Shown: piece after piece, positions 43,136-51,335 of the stretch | Numbering within the stretch: the stretch's first letter is position 1 | How the letters are laid out: every line of letters begins with the position of its first letter | Origin: an uncultured Lachnospiraceae bacterium | GTDB lineage: Bacteria; Bacillota; Clostridia; Lachnospirales; Lachnospiraceae | DNA: 64,000 bases | Direction: 5' to 3' | NCBI GenBank assembly: GCA_944381405.1 | Contig: CALWLA010000008.1 | Span: 1 to 64,000 of the forward strand | Program-made: the position numbers and the translations under genes | Notes under the pieces: model-generated | Told to the model about the DNA's origin: nothing | The model's input: the letters and a program-made list of their open reading frames with translations, nothing else | Databases searched by the model: none

Positions 43136-44767
43136 ATGGAAAAGAATGGATTTGTATCAAAAAAGAAAAATATGCTTCTGATCTGTGCAGGACTTGCGGC
43201 AGCCCTTGCCGGCTGTGGGGCCCCCGGCAGCTCAGATATCAGCGAAGGAGCGGCTTCCCCTTCGGAGATCGTCATCGAAGGAGCCAATATGCAGGAGGAG
43301 CAGCCCATCGCCAGGCTGGACCTGTCCGGAAACGTGCTGCCGGTGCTGCCGGATATCACCACGGCGGCGGACAACGCCCAGCTTGCGCCGGCCTACCTGC
43401 GGAAGGGAGACCAGCATGCGGTGGTCCAGCAGCTGCAGCAGCGCCTGATGGACCTGGGCTATATGGACAACGATGAACCCACCACCTTTTACGGAGACGC
43501 AACGGCGGTGGCAGTCCGGCATTTCCAGAGGCAGAACGAACTGGATCAGGACGGCATCTGCGGAACGGAGACCTGGGACAAGATCTTTTCCGACAGCGCC
43601 CCCTATTATGCGGTCAGCAACGGTACGGACGGCGACGACGTAGCCCGTATCCAGCAGAGACTTTACGAGCTGGGCTATCTGGCGGAGGCTTCGGATGTGA
43701 CGGGACACTTCGGGGATTCTACCGAGGAAGCGGTAAAGAAGCTCCAGAACGTCAACGCCATTTCCGTGGACGGTACGGTGGGTAAGGAAACGGTCAACCT
43801 GCTGTACTCCGACGAGGTAAAGCCGAATCTCATCGCCTTCGGTGAGGAATCCGAAGTGGTGCGGAAGTGCCAGGAACGGTTGAAGGAGCTGGGCTATCTG
43901 CGGACGGAGCCCGACGGCAAATTCGGCAACGCCACCCAGGTGGCGATCCGGGAGTTCCAGTCCAGAAACGACCTGGTGGTGGACGGCTATCTTGGCCCCT
44001 CCACGCGGCTGGCGCTGGATGATCCCAACGCCATAGGCTTCGGCCTCCGGGTGGGCGATACCTCTGAAAGCGTAAGGCTGGCGCAGGAACGGCTGAGCCA
44101 TTATGGCTATCTGGTGGCCGGAAACGTAACCGGCTATTACGGCGATATTACCGAGGACGCGGTCATCTCCTTCCAGCGGAACAACGGCCTTGTGGCAGAC
44201 GGTATGGTAGGCATTCAGACCATGGCCAAGCTGGAGTCGGACGACGCGAAGAAAAAGCCCCGGGAGACTGCGGCTGCCAGGGAGACCACCAGGCGGCAGA
44301 GCAGCAGCGGAGGAAGCAGCAGCGGAAGAGGCAGCGGCAGCTCCTCCAATAACTCCAGGCCTCAGCAGAATTCCGGCGTAGGCAGCGGCGGCGCAACCGT
44401 CAGCGGCTCCGCCCAGGCCCTGATCAATGTGGCCTCCTCCAAGCTGGGATGTCCCTATGTATGGGGCGCAAAGGGCCCCAATTCCTTTGACTGCTCCGGC
44501 TTTGTATACTGGTGCCTCAATCAGGTGGGCGTCAGACAGTCCTACCTGACCTCCTCCGGCTGGCGGAATCCGGGCCGGTATCAGCGGGTCTCCAGCTTTG
44601 ACAGCATCCGGGCGGGAGACATCGTCGTGGTAAACGGACATGTGGGCATTGCGGCAGGCGGCGGCACGGTCATCGACGCCTCCTCCTCCAACGGCCGGGT
44701 GGTACACCGTTCCCTTTCCAGCTGGTGGAGAAACAACTTTATTGTAGCATGGCGTATTTTCGGATAA
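43136..44767 (+). CDS. Peptidoglycan endopeptidase: peptidoglycan-binding repeats plus NlpC/P60 domain
   Basis: Lipoprotein of 543 aa. A Lys-rich start and hydrophobic stretch end in a lipobox ALAGC. Four PG_binding_1-like repeats follow, seen in the recurrent RLMDLGYMD, RLYELGYLAE, RLKELGYLRT and RLSHYGYLVA. A Ser/Gly-rich linker precedes the C-terminal NlpC/P60 domain with catalytic Cys in FDCSGFVYWC and His in NGHVGIAAGG. It should cut stem peptides of peptidoglycan outside the membrane. No Shine-Dalgarno precedes either ATG (43127 or 43136). The promoter position suggests a leaderless mRNA starting at 43136. The two-component genes follow after 27 bp. Confidence 0.9.
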   Translation: MEKNGFVSKKKNMLLICAGLAAALAGCGAPGSSDISEGAASPSEIVIEGANMQEEQPIARLDLSGNVLPVLPDITTAADNAQLAPAYLRKGDQHAVVQQLQQRLMDLGYMDNDEPTTFYGDATAVAVRHFQRQNELDQDGICGTETWDKIFSDSAPYYAVSNGTDGDDVARIQQRLYELGYLAEASDVTGHFGDSTEEAVKKLQNVNAISVDGTVGKETVNLLYSDEVKPNLIAFGEESEVVRKCQERLKELGYLRTEPDGKFGNATQVAIREFQSRNDLVVDGYLGPSTRLALDDPNAIGFGLRVGDTSESVRLAQERLSHYGYLVAGNVTGYYGDITEDAVISFQRNNGLVADGMVGIQTMAKLESDDAKKKPRETAAARETTRRQSSSGGSSSGRGSGSSSNNSRPQQNSGVGSGGATVSGSAQALINVASSKLGCPYVWGAKGPNSFDCSGFVYWCLNQVGVRQSYLTSSGWRNPGRYQRVSSFDSIRAGDIVVVNGHVGIAAGGGTVIDASSSNGRVVHRSLSSWWRNNFIVAWRIFG

Positions 44768-44794
44768 AGCAGCAGTCCTTCAGGAGGGAATACT

Positions 44795-45493
44795 ATGCAG
44801 CAGACGATACTCATTTGCGATGATGAAAAAGAGATCGTGGAAGCGATCTCCATTTACCTGGAAGGGGAGGGCTTCCGGGTGCTGAAGGCCTATGACGGCT
44901 TTGAGGCCCTGAAGCTGATGGAGAGTCAGCAGGTGGACCTGATCATCATGGATGTGATGATGCCCGGTCTGGACGGCATCCATACGACCCTCAAGATCCG
45001 GGAGACCTCCTCTGTGCCCATCATCATCCTGTCGGCAAAATCAGAGGACACGGACAAGATTCTGGGACTCAATATCGGGGCGGACGACTATATCTCCAAG
45101 CCCTTCAATCCTCTGGAGCTGGTGGCCCGGGTAAAATCCCAGCTGAGACGCTATACCCAGCTTGGCAACATGAGCGGCAGCCAGTCCCAGGCAGTGTTCA
45201 AATGCGGCGGCCTCACCATCAACGACGACAACAAAGAGGTGTTTGTGGACGGGGAGCCCATCAAGCTGACCCCCATCGAATACAACATCCTGCTGCTGTT
45301 GGTGAAAAATGCCGGAAAGGTATTTTCCATCGACGAGATCTATGAGCAGATCTGGAACGAGGAGGCCATCGGCGCAGACAATACGGTGGCGGTGCACATC
45401 CGCCATATCCGGGAAAAAATCGAGATCAACCCCCGGGAACCCAGGTATCTGAAGGTGGTCTGGGGCGTGGGCTATAAGATCGAAAAACAGTAA
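44795..45493 (+). CDS. OmpR/PhoB-family response regulator
   Basis: Two-domain regulator of 232 aa. The receiver domain has the acidic pocket DDEKE near residue 9, the phospho-acceptor Asp53 in IIMDVMMPGLDG, and Lys in ISKPFNPLELVARV. The C-terminal winged helix (about 130-232) includes LTPIEYNILLLLVKNAGKVFS split over helix and turn, and VHIRHIREKIEINPREPRYL. CAGGAGGG precedes the ATG. It is followed after 2 bp by its sensor kinase. The neighbouring cell-wall hydrolases suggest envelope control, as in WalR-like systems, but targets are unknown. Confidence 0.95.
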   Translation: MQQTILICDDEKEIVEAISIYLEGEGFRVLKAYDGFEALKLMESQQVDLIIMDVMMPGLDGIHTTLKIRETSSVPIIILSAKSEDTDKILGLNIGADDYISKPFNPLELVARVKSQLRRYTQLGNMSGSQSQAVFKCGGLTINDDNKEVFVDGEPIKLTPIEYNILLLLVKNAGKVFSIDEIYEQIWNEEAIGADNTVAVHIRHIREKIEINPREPRYLKVVWGVGYKIEKQ

Positions 45494-45495
45494 GC

Positions 45496-47856
45496 ATGAA
45501 ACGAAGCCTGATCATCATCATTCATATGCTGGCGGTGCTGCTGGCCCTGGCGGGACTCAGCATCCTGTATATCAGTTCCCCCAGAGGCTACGGCATTTCC
45601 TGGACCAGTCAGGAAAGCTATGAGGAAACGCCTCAGTTTTCGGAAAAGATCAACCAGGACATCGGCAGAGCCAAGCAGTATATCTATCTCCGGGACGCCT
45701 TTGAGGAGGACGGGGATCTGTTCATGGACGGCAGCGTGGCGGACATGGAGGTGGAGGGCACCTATACGCCCCTTACCCTGCGGGAGGCCATTCAGACGGC
45801 CCAGCGCTTTGGCTGCTATCTGGATCCTAAGACCCACGAGCTGAACATCAACAGCGTGGACGGGGAAAATACGCCGGGGAATTACGAGGTAAAGATCACC
45901 TACAAGTATTACGATCCCCATTATTTTGAAAATGTGCCCCAGGGGCCCGGAGCCGGAGTCACCAGCATCCGGGAGCTCTGTTTTGACGTGATGCGCAGCC
46001 TGTCGAATTACTACAAGCTGAAGGAATACTTCACGGAGACCTTGGGGAATTTCTATTTCTATGCCCATTATATGAACGGGGAAGGAGACTACGAGGATTT
46101 TTCCAATACGGAAAAAACCATAGAAGAGCTCCTGACCCTGGGCAAATATGTTTATGTCAGAGGCGACAGCCAGTATACCACCACCAACATCGAGCCGGTA
46201 CCGGAAAACGCCCTGAGCATCGAAACGGAATTCAATCCCAATGCGGATGTGGACGACGAATACATCTTCCTGGCGGTGGTGGACACCAGCTTTCCTTACA
46301 ATGACAGTTACCGGAAGGCTGCCAGGAATTTTGAGGGAGACGTCAGGAACACCTACCTGGCAGTGGGTATGGTGACCATCGGCGTGTTGATGGCGCTGGT
46401 GAGCCTGGTGATGATCCTGCGGTTTGACGGCTATCGGGACCGGGAGCAGGCCCTTTCCCTGCGGCCAGCAGACCGGCTGCCCTATGAGATCTATCTGCTG
46501 CTGTGTTTCTGCGCCGTGCTGATGGGCTGTTTCCTGATGTCGGAAACGGGCCTGCGCATCGCTCAGATCATGGCGCCGGAGAGCCAGTGGAACTACTGGC
46601 GGAAGCTTTTGTATGCGGTGGTGATCTATGGGGTGGCGGTTTACGCGCTGCTGGGGACCATCCGCAGGGCGCATAGGGAAAGCGTTTTTAAAAACACCCT
46701 GGTCTACGGGCTCATTACGGATCTGAACGACTATGTGACGCACAAGAATATCGCCGGAGGTCTTTTTATCAGCTTCGGACTGTTTGTAGGGGCCAACCTG
46801 GTCCTTGCCACGGCCCTGATCTGGCTGTATCTGCACAGGGAAAGCGGCACGGCCTGCCTCATCGCCTTTGCGGCGCTTCTGGTGCTGTTAGCAGGCATGG
46901 ATCTGGCAGTGTTCCGGAAGCTGTATATAGCGGCCCGGCAGCAGGAGAGTATCGACGGCGCATTAAGCCGGATCTCCGAAGGAAACACGGAGCTTCTGGT
47001 GGATGAGTCCGCCTTTACAGGCCGCAGGAAGGAGATCGCAGCCCGGCTCAACCACATTTCCACAGGCCTGCGGGAGGCTCTTTCCGAGCAGGTAAAATCA
47101 GAGCGGCTGAAGGCGGATCTGATCACCAACGTGTCCCACGATATCCGGACGCCTCTTACCTCCATCATTAACTATGTGGACCTTCTGAAGCGGGAGGACA
47201 TCAGGGACCCGAAGATCCGGGAGTATATCAATGTGCTGGATAAAAAATCCGCCCGTCTGAAAAACCTGACGGAGGATCTGCTGGAGGCCTCCAAGGCCAG
47301 CTCCGGCAACATCAAGCTGGAGATGCAGAAGATCGACCTGGTGGAGCTGGGGCTCCAGGCAGGCGCGGAATTCGAGGATAAATTTGCGAAAAAGGACCTG
47401 GAGCTCTGCATGAACGCTCCGGAGCATCCGGTGTACATCCTGGCGGACGGACGGCATCTGTGGCGGGTGCTGGAAAACCTGTACAACAACGCGGCAAAAT
47501 ATTCCATGGAGCATACCAGGATCTATGCGGATATTTTTGAACAGGAGGACAAGGCGGTCTTTACCATCAAGAACATTTCCGCCACAAAGCTGAACATCAG
47601 CCCCGACGAGCTGACGGAACGGTTCGTCCGGGGAGACGTGTCCAGGACCACCGATGGCTCCGGCCTGGGCTTAAGCATCGCCAAGAGCCTGGCAAAGCTG
47701 CAGGGGGGAGAGCTGGTCATCGAGATCGACGGCGATCTTTACAAGGCAAATGTGATATTCCCCCTCTGGCAGGAACCGGAGCAGCCGGAAAAAACAGAGA
47801 AACCAGAAGAACAAAAGGAAGAACAGCATGAGAATCAGACACATCAAGGGAGCTGA
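45496..47856 (+). CDS. Multi-pass membrane sensor histidine kinase
   Basis: Kinase of 786 aa, partner of the adjacent regulator. One N-terminal helix (about 5-26) is followed by an extracytoplasmic domain of about 255 residues. A block of five further helices (about 290-475) is an unusually large membrane part. A HAMP-like linker leads to HisKA with His548 in VSHDIRTPLTSIINY, then HATPase_c with N-box NLYNNAAKYS and G-box DGSGLGLSIAKSL. The C-terminus is Glu/Lys-rich and its last 29 bp overlap trmB in another frame. The extracellular domain is not one I recognise. Confidence 0.93.
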   Translation: MKRSLIIIIHMLAVLLALAGLSILYISSPRGYGISWTSQESYEETPQFSEKINQDIGRAKQYIYLRDAFEEDGDLFMDGSVADMEVEGTYTPLTLREAIQTAQRFGCYLDPKTHELNINSVDGENTPGNYEVKITYKYYDPHYFENVPQGPGAGVTSIRELCFDVMRSLSNYYKLKEYFTETLGNFYFYAHYMNGEGDYEDFSNTEKTIEELLTLGKYVYVRGDSQYTTTNIEPVPENALSIETEFNPNADVDDEYIFLAVVDTSFPYNDSYRKAARNFEGDVRNTYLAVGMVTIGVLMALVSLVMILRFDGYRDREQALSLRPADRLPYEIYLLLCFCAVLMGCFLMSETGLRIAQIMAPESQWNYWRKLLYAVVIYGVAVYALLGTIRRAHRESVFKNTLVYGLITDLNDYVTHKNIAGGLFISFGLFVGANLVLATALIWLYLHRESGTACLIAFAALLVLLAGMDLAVFRKLYIAARQQESIDGALSRISEGNTELLVDESAFTGRRKEIAARLNHISTGLREALSEQVKSERLKADLITNVSHDIRTPLTSIINYVDLLKREDIRDPKIREYINVLDKKSARLKNLTEDLLEASKASSGNIKLEMQKIDLVELGLQAGAEFEDKFAKKDLELCMNAPEHPVYILADGRHLWRVLENLYNNAAKYSMEHTRIYADIFEQEDKAVFTIKNISATKLNISPDELTERFVRGDVSRTTDGSGLGLSIAKSLAKLQGGELVIEIDGDLYKANVIFPLWQEPEQPEKTEKPEEQKEEQHENQTHQGS

Positions 47857-48502
47857 GGAGTACATCGAGCAGAGCCCCTTTGTCATAAACGAGCCCCAGT
47901 CCTTCCAGGGTAGATGGAAGGAGGCGGTGTTCGGCAATCAAAATCCCCTCTATCTGGAGGTGGGCATGGGCATGGGCCAGTTTATCCGCACCCACGCCCA
48001 ACAGCATCCGGAATACAATTACATCGGCTTTGAGATCAATTCCACGGTGCTGTATAAGGCCCTACGGCGGTATCTGGAGCTGCGGGAGGGAGCGGGACAG
48101 CCGGCGGAGCCGGAGGCCTCCAATCTGCGGTTCATCCGGCAGGACGCCAGATTCCTGGCGGAGGATTTCGGCCCGGGAGAGGTGGACCGGATCTACCTGA
48201 ACTTTTCCGACCCTTGGCCGAAGGACAAAAACGCCAACAAGCGCCTGACCTCGCCGGTGTTTATGAAGCTTTACGACAAGATCCTGCGGCCTGACGGCAT
48301 CATCGAATTCAAAACGGACAACGAAGGGCTGTTTGATTATTCTCTGGAGTCGATTCCGGAATGCGGCTGGGAGCTTACGGCGGTGACCCGGGATCTCCAT
48401 GGGGATCCGGAGCTTTCCAAAGGCAACATCATGACGGAATATGAGGAAAAATTTTCCAAAAAGGGAAACCCCATCTATAAACTCATCGCAAAAAGGAGGT
48501 AA
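47828..48502 (+). CDS. trmB: tRNA (guanine-N7-)-methyltransferase
   Basis: SAM-dependent enzyme of 224 aa that methylates G46 in the variable loop of tRNAs. The SAM motif YLEVGMGMGQFI and the family signature FSDPWPKDKNANKRL are intact, as is the C-terminal TEYEEKFSKKGNPIYKL. AAGGA upstream supports the ATG, which lies inside the 3' end of the kinase gene. The stop overlaps a possible trxA start, so the four genes from 44795 form one unit. Confidence 0.96.
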   Translation: MRIRHIKGAEEYIEQSPFVINEPQSFQGRWKEAVFGNQNPLYLEVGMGMGQFIRTHAQQHPEYNYIGFEINSTVLYKALRRYLELREGAGQPAEPEASNLRFIRQDARFLAEDFGPGEVDRIYLNFSDPWPKDKNANKRLTSPVFMKLYDKILRPDGIIEFKTDNEGLFDYSLESIPECGWELTAVTRDLHGDPELSKGNIMTEYEEKFSKKGNPIYKLIAKRR

Positions 48503-48507
48503 TGACA

Positions 48508-48825
48508 ATGGCCAGGATTTTTACAGCTGAGGAATTTGAACAGGAGGTGCTTGGGGCAGATGTGGCCTTCGTGGATTTTTACGCCGACTGGTGCGGCCCC
48601 TGCCAGGCCATGGGTCCTGTCATCGACCAGCTTGCGGAGGAATACGCAGGCCGGGCCTTGATCGGTAAGGTAAATGTGGATCAGAACCAGGAGCTGGCCA
48701 GAAGATATCGGGTCATGTCCATCCCCAACATGATCCTGCTGAAAAAGGGCCAGGTGTTCAAGCAGATGATCGGCCTGACGGATCCGGCGACCATCGAGGC
48801 AGCCATCGACGAGGCCCTGAGCTGA
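48508..48825 (+). CDS. trxA: Thioredoxin
   Basis: Disulfide reductase of 105 aa. The active site FYADWCGPCQAMGP has Cys29 and Cys32; the cis-Pro loop is seen in MSIPNMILLKKGQ. AGGAGG lies 8 bp before the ATG at 48508 but only 2 bp before the ATG at 48502, so the later start is preferred. It is the last gene of the two-component/trmB cluster. Confidence 0.95.
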   Translation: MARIFTAEEFEQEVLGADVAFVDFYADWCGPCQAMGPVIDQLAEEYAGRALIGKVNVDQNQELARRYRVMSIPNMILLKKGQVFKQMIGLTDPATIEAAIDEALS

Positions 48826-48836
48826 TCTTGGAAAAA

Positions 48837-48869
48837 CAGAGGCCGTTTCCGCCTGGAAAACGGCCTCTG
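48837..48869 (+). terminator. Hairpin after trxA
   Basis: CAGAGGCCGTTTCC pairs with GGAAAACGGCCTCTG (one bulge) around a 4-nt loop. No T run follows, so termination efficiency is uncertain. Confidence 0.6.
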
Positions 48870-48919
48870 ATGGCGAAAAAGGCGCAGAGCGCCTCCGAAA
48901 AGAAAAATAAAAAAAGCTG

Positions 48920-48948
48920 TTGACTTTTAACGGCTTTTGGTATATTAT
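48920..48948 (+). promoter_or_regulatory. Promoter of tRNA-Lys
   Basis: TTGACT, a 17-bp spacer and TATTAT lie 33 bp before the tRNA 5' end. Confidence 0.78.
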
Positions 48949-48981
48949 ATCAAGCGTGCCTCACAAAGAGGAACGAAAAAA

Positions 48982-49054
48982 GCACCCTTAGCTCAGTTGG
49001 TAGAGCAGTAGACTCTTAATCTATTTGTCCAGGGTTCGAGTCCCTGAGGGTGCA
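48982..49054 (+). tRNA. tRNA-Lys (anticodon CTT)
   Basis: A 73-nt cloverleaf. The acceptor GCACCCT pairs with AGGGTGC, with discriminator A at 49054. The D arm contains AGCTCAGTTGGTAGAGC, the anticodon loop CTCTTAA gives CTT, and the T arm GGTTCGAGTCC is canonical. No CCA is encoded. It is single, with its own promoter. Confidence 0.96.
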
Positions 49055-49171
49055 CGCCGGAAGTTCTGGTTCTGCGACATAGAGCGCGGGGTCGGAGCTT
49101 TCTTTTTTTGCCCCGTGAAACCGGTCTTCAGGAAGTCAGACCGGAAAGGCGGGGGGGAGCAGCCAGAAGCA

Positions 49172-49201
49172 ACCAGGGTTCATCGAAGGCCCTGGTTTTT
49201 T
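49172..49201 (+). terminator. Terminator downstream of tRNA-Lys
   Basis: ACCAGGG pairs with CCCTGGT around an 11-nt loop followed by TTTTTT. It lies about 120 bp after the tRNA and before the sigma factor gene. Confidence 0.82.
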
Positions 49202-49286
49202 GCTGCCATCAGAAAAATATGAAAAACGAAAACTTTTCGGCTTTGTTTTCAGTCTATCCTATAGAAACGATAAGGAGCATAAACAT

Positions 49287-49778
49287 ATGAAGGACAAAAA
49301 CTATCAGCTGACGGTCGATGCTCTGTTGAGATACCAGGATGCGATGTACCGGATCGCCATGTCGACCGTCAGAAATGCGGATGACGCCCTCGATATCGTG
49401 CAGGCTTCGGCCCTCAAGGCGCTTGAGAATTACCACAAGCTGAAGTCTCCGGACAGCATCAGAAGCTGGCTGTTTCGCATCGTCGTCAACGAAGCCATCG
49501 ACCATATCAAGTCCTCCGGAAGGGAACTGCTGGGGGAAGAAAACATTCCGGAATCACCCTATCATGAACCGGCCTATGACCGGTCCGGCGAAGACGTCTG
49601 TGAAGCGGTGATGAAATTGCCGGAGCAGCTCAGGATCCCTGTGATCCTGAGATATTACGAGGAACTCAGCCTCAGGGAGATCTCCGAGGTGACAGGCATC
49701 AATCTGAGCACCGTTAAAACCAGGCTGTACAAAGCCCACAAGCTGCTTGGCGCTGATTTGCAGGAGGATTATCTATGA
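49287..49778 (+). CDS. sigV: ECF sigma factor, SigV-like
   Basis: Sigma-70 family protein of 163 aa. Region 2 spans about residues 12-75 with DALDIVQASALKALENYHKL, and region 4 spans about 105-155 with LPEQLRIPVILRYYEELSL and TVKTRLYKAHKLL. The partner that overlaps it by 4 bp is an RsiV-type anti-sigma factor, which identifies the sigma factor as SigV-like. In Bacillus and Clostridioides this pair answers to lysozyme. AAGGAG precedes the ATG at 49287; the extension to 49200 is unsupported. Confidence 0.9.
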   Translation: MKDKNYQLTVDALLRYQDAMYRIAMSTVRNADDALDIVQASALKALENYHKLKSPDSIRSWLFRIVVNEAIDHIKSSGRELLGEENIPESPYHEPAYDRSGEDVCEAVMKLPEQLRIPVILRYYEELSLREISEVTGINLSTVKTRLYKAHKLLGADLQEDYL

Positions 49779-50653
49779 ACATCAGGGAAGGGAAAAAAGA
49801 ATATTTGGATATGCAGATCCCGGAGGAACTGCATCAGAGGATGAACGATGTGATTAAACTGGATAGAAAGCGCAGAAATGAAAGGAAGGTGATCTGTATG
49901 ATCAAAAGAACAATGGCTTCGGCTGCGGCATGTCTCGTGATCTTCGCCGCAGGGCTTAACACCAGCGCCGCCTTTGCGGAAACTGCTGCAGGGCTGCCTG
50001 TAATAGGCGGGCTGGCAAGGGTGCTGACGGTCAGGTCCTACCATGCATCTGAGGGAGACATCAATCTGGATATGGAGGTCCCTGCCATCGAAAACACCTC
50101 CGGCGATGCAGCTTTCACAGAGGCTGTCAATCAGGAGATCGAAAAGATCGTAAACGATTACACCGCCCAGGCGGAGCAGGAATTTACAGCGTATAAGGAA
50201 GCGTTCTTCGCCACCGGCGGCACCGAAGAAGAATGGAACGGACGCCAGATGGACATTCTCGTGGATTATGAAGTCAAGTATCAGAAAGATCCGGTGCTTT
50301 CCCTTGAGCTGACCGCTGCAAAGGGGTGGGTGGCAGCCTCGGAGGAAAGGCATTACTACAATCTGGATGTGGCCTCGGGCAGGGAGCTTACCCTTTCGGA
50401 TGTCCTCGGGGATGACTGGAAGAATATCGCCAACGAGGAGATCGACCGTCAGATAAAGGAACGGATCGCCGCCGATCCTTCCGCAAGCTTTTTCGGATAT
50501 GGGGACAATGAGCTTACGGAAGCGAAATTTACCTCTGTCAGCGAGGACACGGAATTCTATCTCAATGCAGAGGGAGATGTGGTGATCGTATTCCCAAAAT
50601 ACGAGATCGCGCCGGGCTATATGGGCATACTGGAGTTTACGATCCAGGATTGA
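49775..50653 (+). CDS. rsiV: Anti-sigma factor RsiV (DUF3298)
   Basis: Membrane protein of 292 aa that should hold SigV inactive. A cytoplasmic sigma-binding segment (about 1-42) is followed by one transmembrane helix (about 45-67). The extracytoplasmic part has a DUF4163-like region and a C-terminal DUF3298 domain with the motifs HYYNLDVASGRELTLSDVL and FPKYEIAPGYMG. In RsiV this outer part binds lysozyme and is then cut by signal peptidase; AFA at residues 65-67 offers a plausible signal-peptidase site. The ATG overlaps the sigV stop as ATGA. No pdaV or oatA target gene is adjacent. Confidence 0.9.
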   Translation: MNIREGKKEYLDMQIPEELHQRMNDVIKLDRKRRNERKVICMIKRTMASAAACLVIFAAGLNTSAAFAETAAGLPVIGGLARVLTVRSYHASEGDINLDMEVPAIENTSGDAAFTEAVNQEIEKIVNDYTAQAEQEFTAYKEAFFATGGTEEEWNGRQMDILVDYEVKYQKDPVLSLELTAAKGWVAASEERHYYNLDVASGRELTLSDVLGDDWKNIANEEIDRQIKERIAADPSASFFGYGDNELTEAKFTSVSEDTEFYLNAEGDVVIVFPKYEIAPGYMGILEFTIQD

Positions 50654-50749
50654 ATATTGAAAAACGCCATCCGAAAGAATAAAATAGCAGTATAAGACAG
50701 AGAAAGACATAGTGCTTTCCGCACTGCTGAAAATTGAGGAGGTGTCGTT

Positions 50750-51268
50750 ATGAACGAAATGATTCGGACCATTCTGGAACGGAGAAGCTGCCGCAGCTTT
50801 ACAAAGGAACCGGTGTCCCGGGAAACGGTGGACACGATTCTGGATTGCGCCCTTTGCGCCCCCAGCGGAAAGGGGCTGGAGACCTGGCAGTTTACGGCTG
50901 TCATGGACCGGGAGAAGATCCAGCGGCTCTGCAAGGCCGTGGGAAAGGCTCTGGGACGGGGGCCGGAATACAACATGTACGATCCGGCGGTGCTGATCAT
51001 CACCTCCAACGAAAAGGATTCCAAGTATCGGGAGGTGGACAACGCCTGCGCCATGGAAAACATCTACCTGGCCAGCAGCGCCCTGGGATTGGGCTGCGTG
51101 TGGATCAACCAGCTTTTGACCTGCTTTGATGAACCGAAGGTGCGGGAGATCCTGCGGGAGTTCGGCCTGCCGGACAGCCAGGGGGTTTACGGCTGCGCAG
51201 CCATCGGATATCCGGCAGAGACGCCGAAGGAAAAGGCGCGAAAGGGAAAAAAGCGGGTCGTGGAATAA
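50750..51268 (+). CDS. Nitroreductase family protein
   Basis: FMN-dependent oxidoreductase of 172 aa, the small nitroreductase size. The N-terminal RRSCRSFTKEPVSRETVD, the CAPSGKGLETWQF flavin-binding segment and the ALGLGCVWINQL motif are typical. Substrate unknown. GAGGTGTC precedes the ATG. It stands alone between rsiV and a bidirectional terminator. Confidence 0.92.
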   Translation: MNEMIRTILERRSCRSFTKEPVSRETVDTILDCALCAPSGKGLETWQFTAVMDREKIQRLCKAVGKALGRGPEYNMYDPAVLIITSNEKDSKYREVDNACAMENIYLASSALGLGCVWINQLLTCFDEPKVREILREFGLPDSQGVYGCAAIGYPAETPKEKARKGKKRVVE

Positions 51269-51304
51269 TTAAGAAGATTTCCGCCTGTCAAATCAATAAA
51301 AAAG

Positions 51305-51335
51305 CGCCGCGGATTTCAGTCCGCGGCGTTTGTGT
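51305..51335. terminator. Bidirectional terminator between nitroreductase and symporter genes
   Basis: CGCCGCGGA pairs with TCCGCGGCG around a 6-nt loop. GTTTGTG follows on the plus strand and GCTTTTTTA on the minus strand. Confidence 0.88.
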
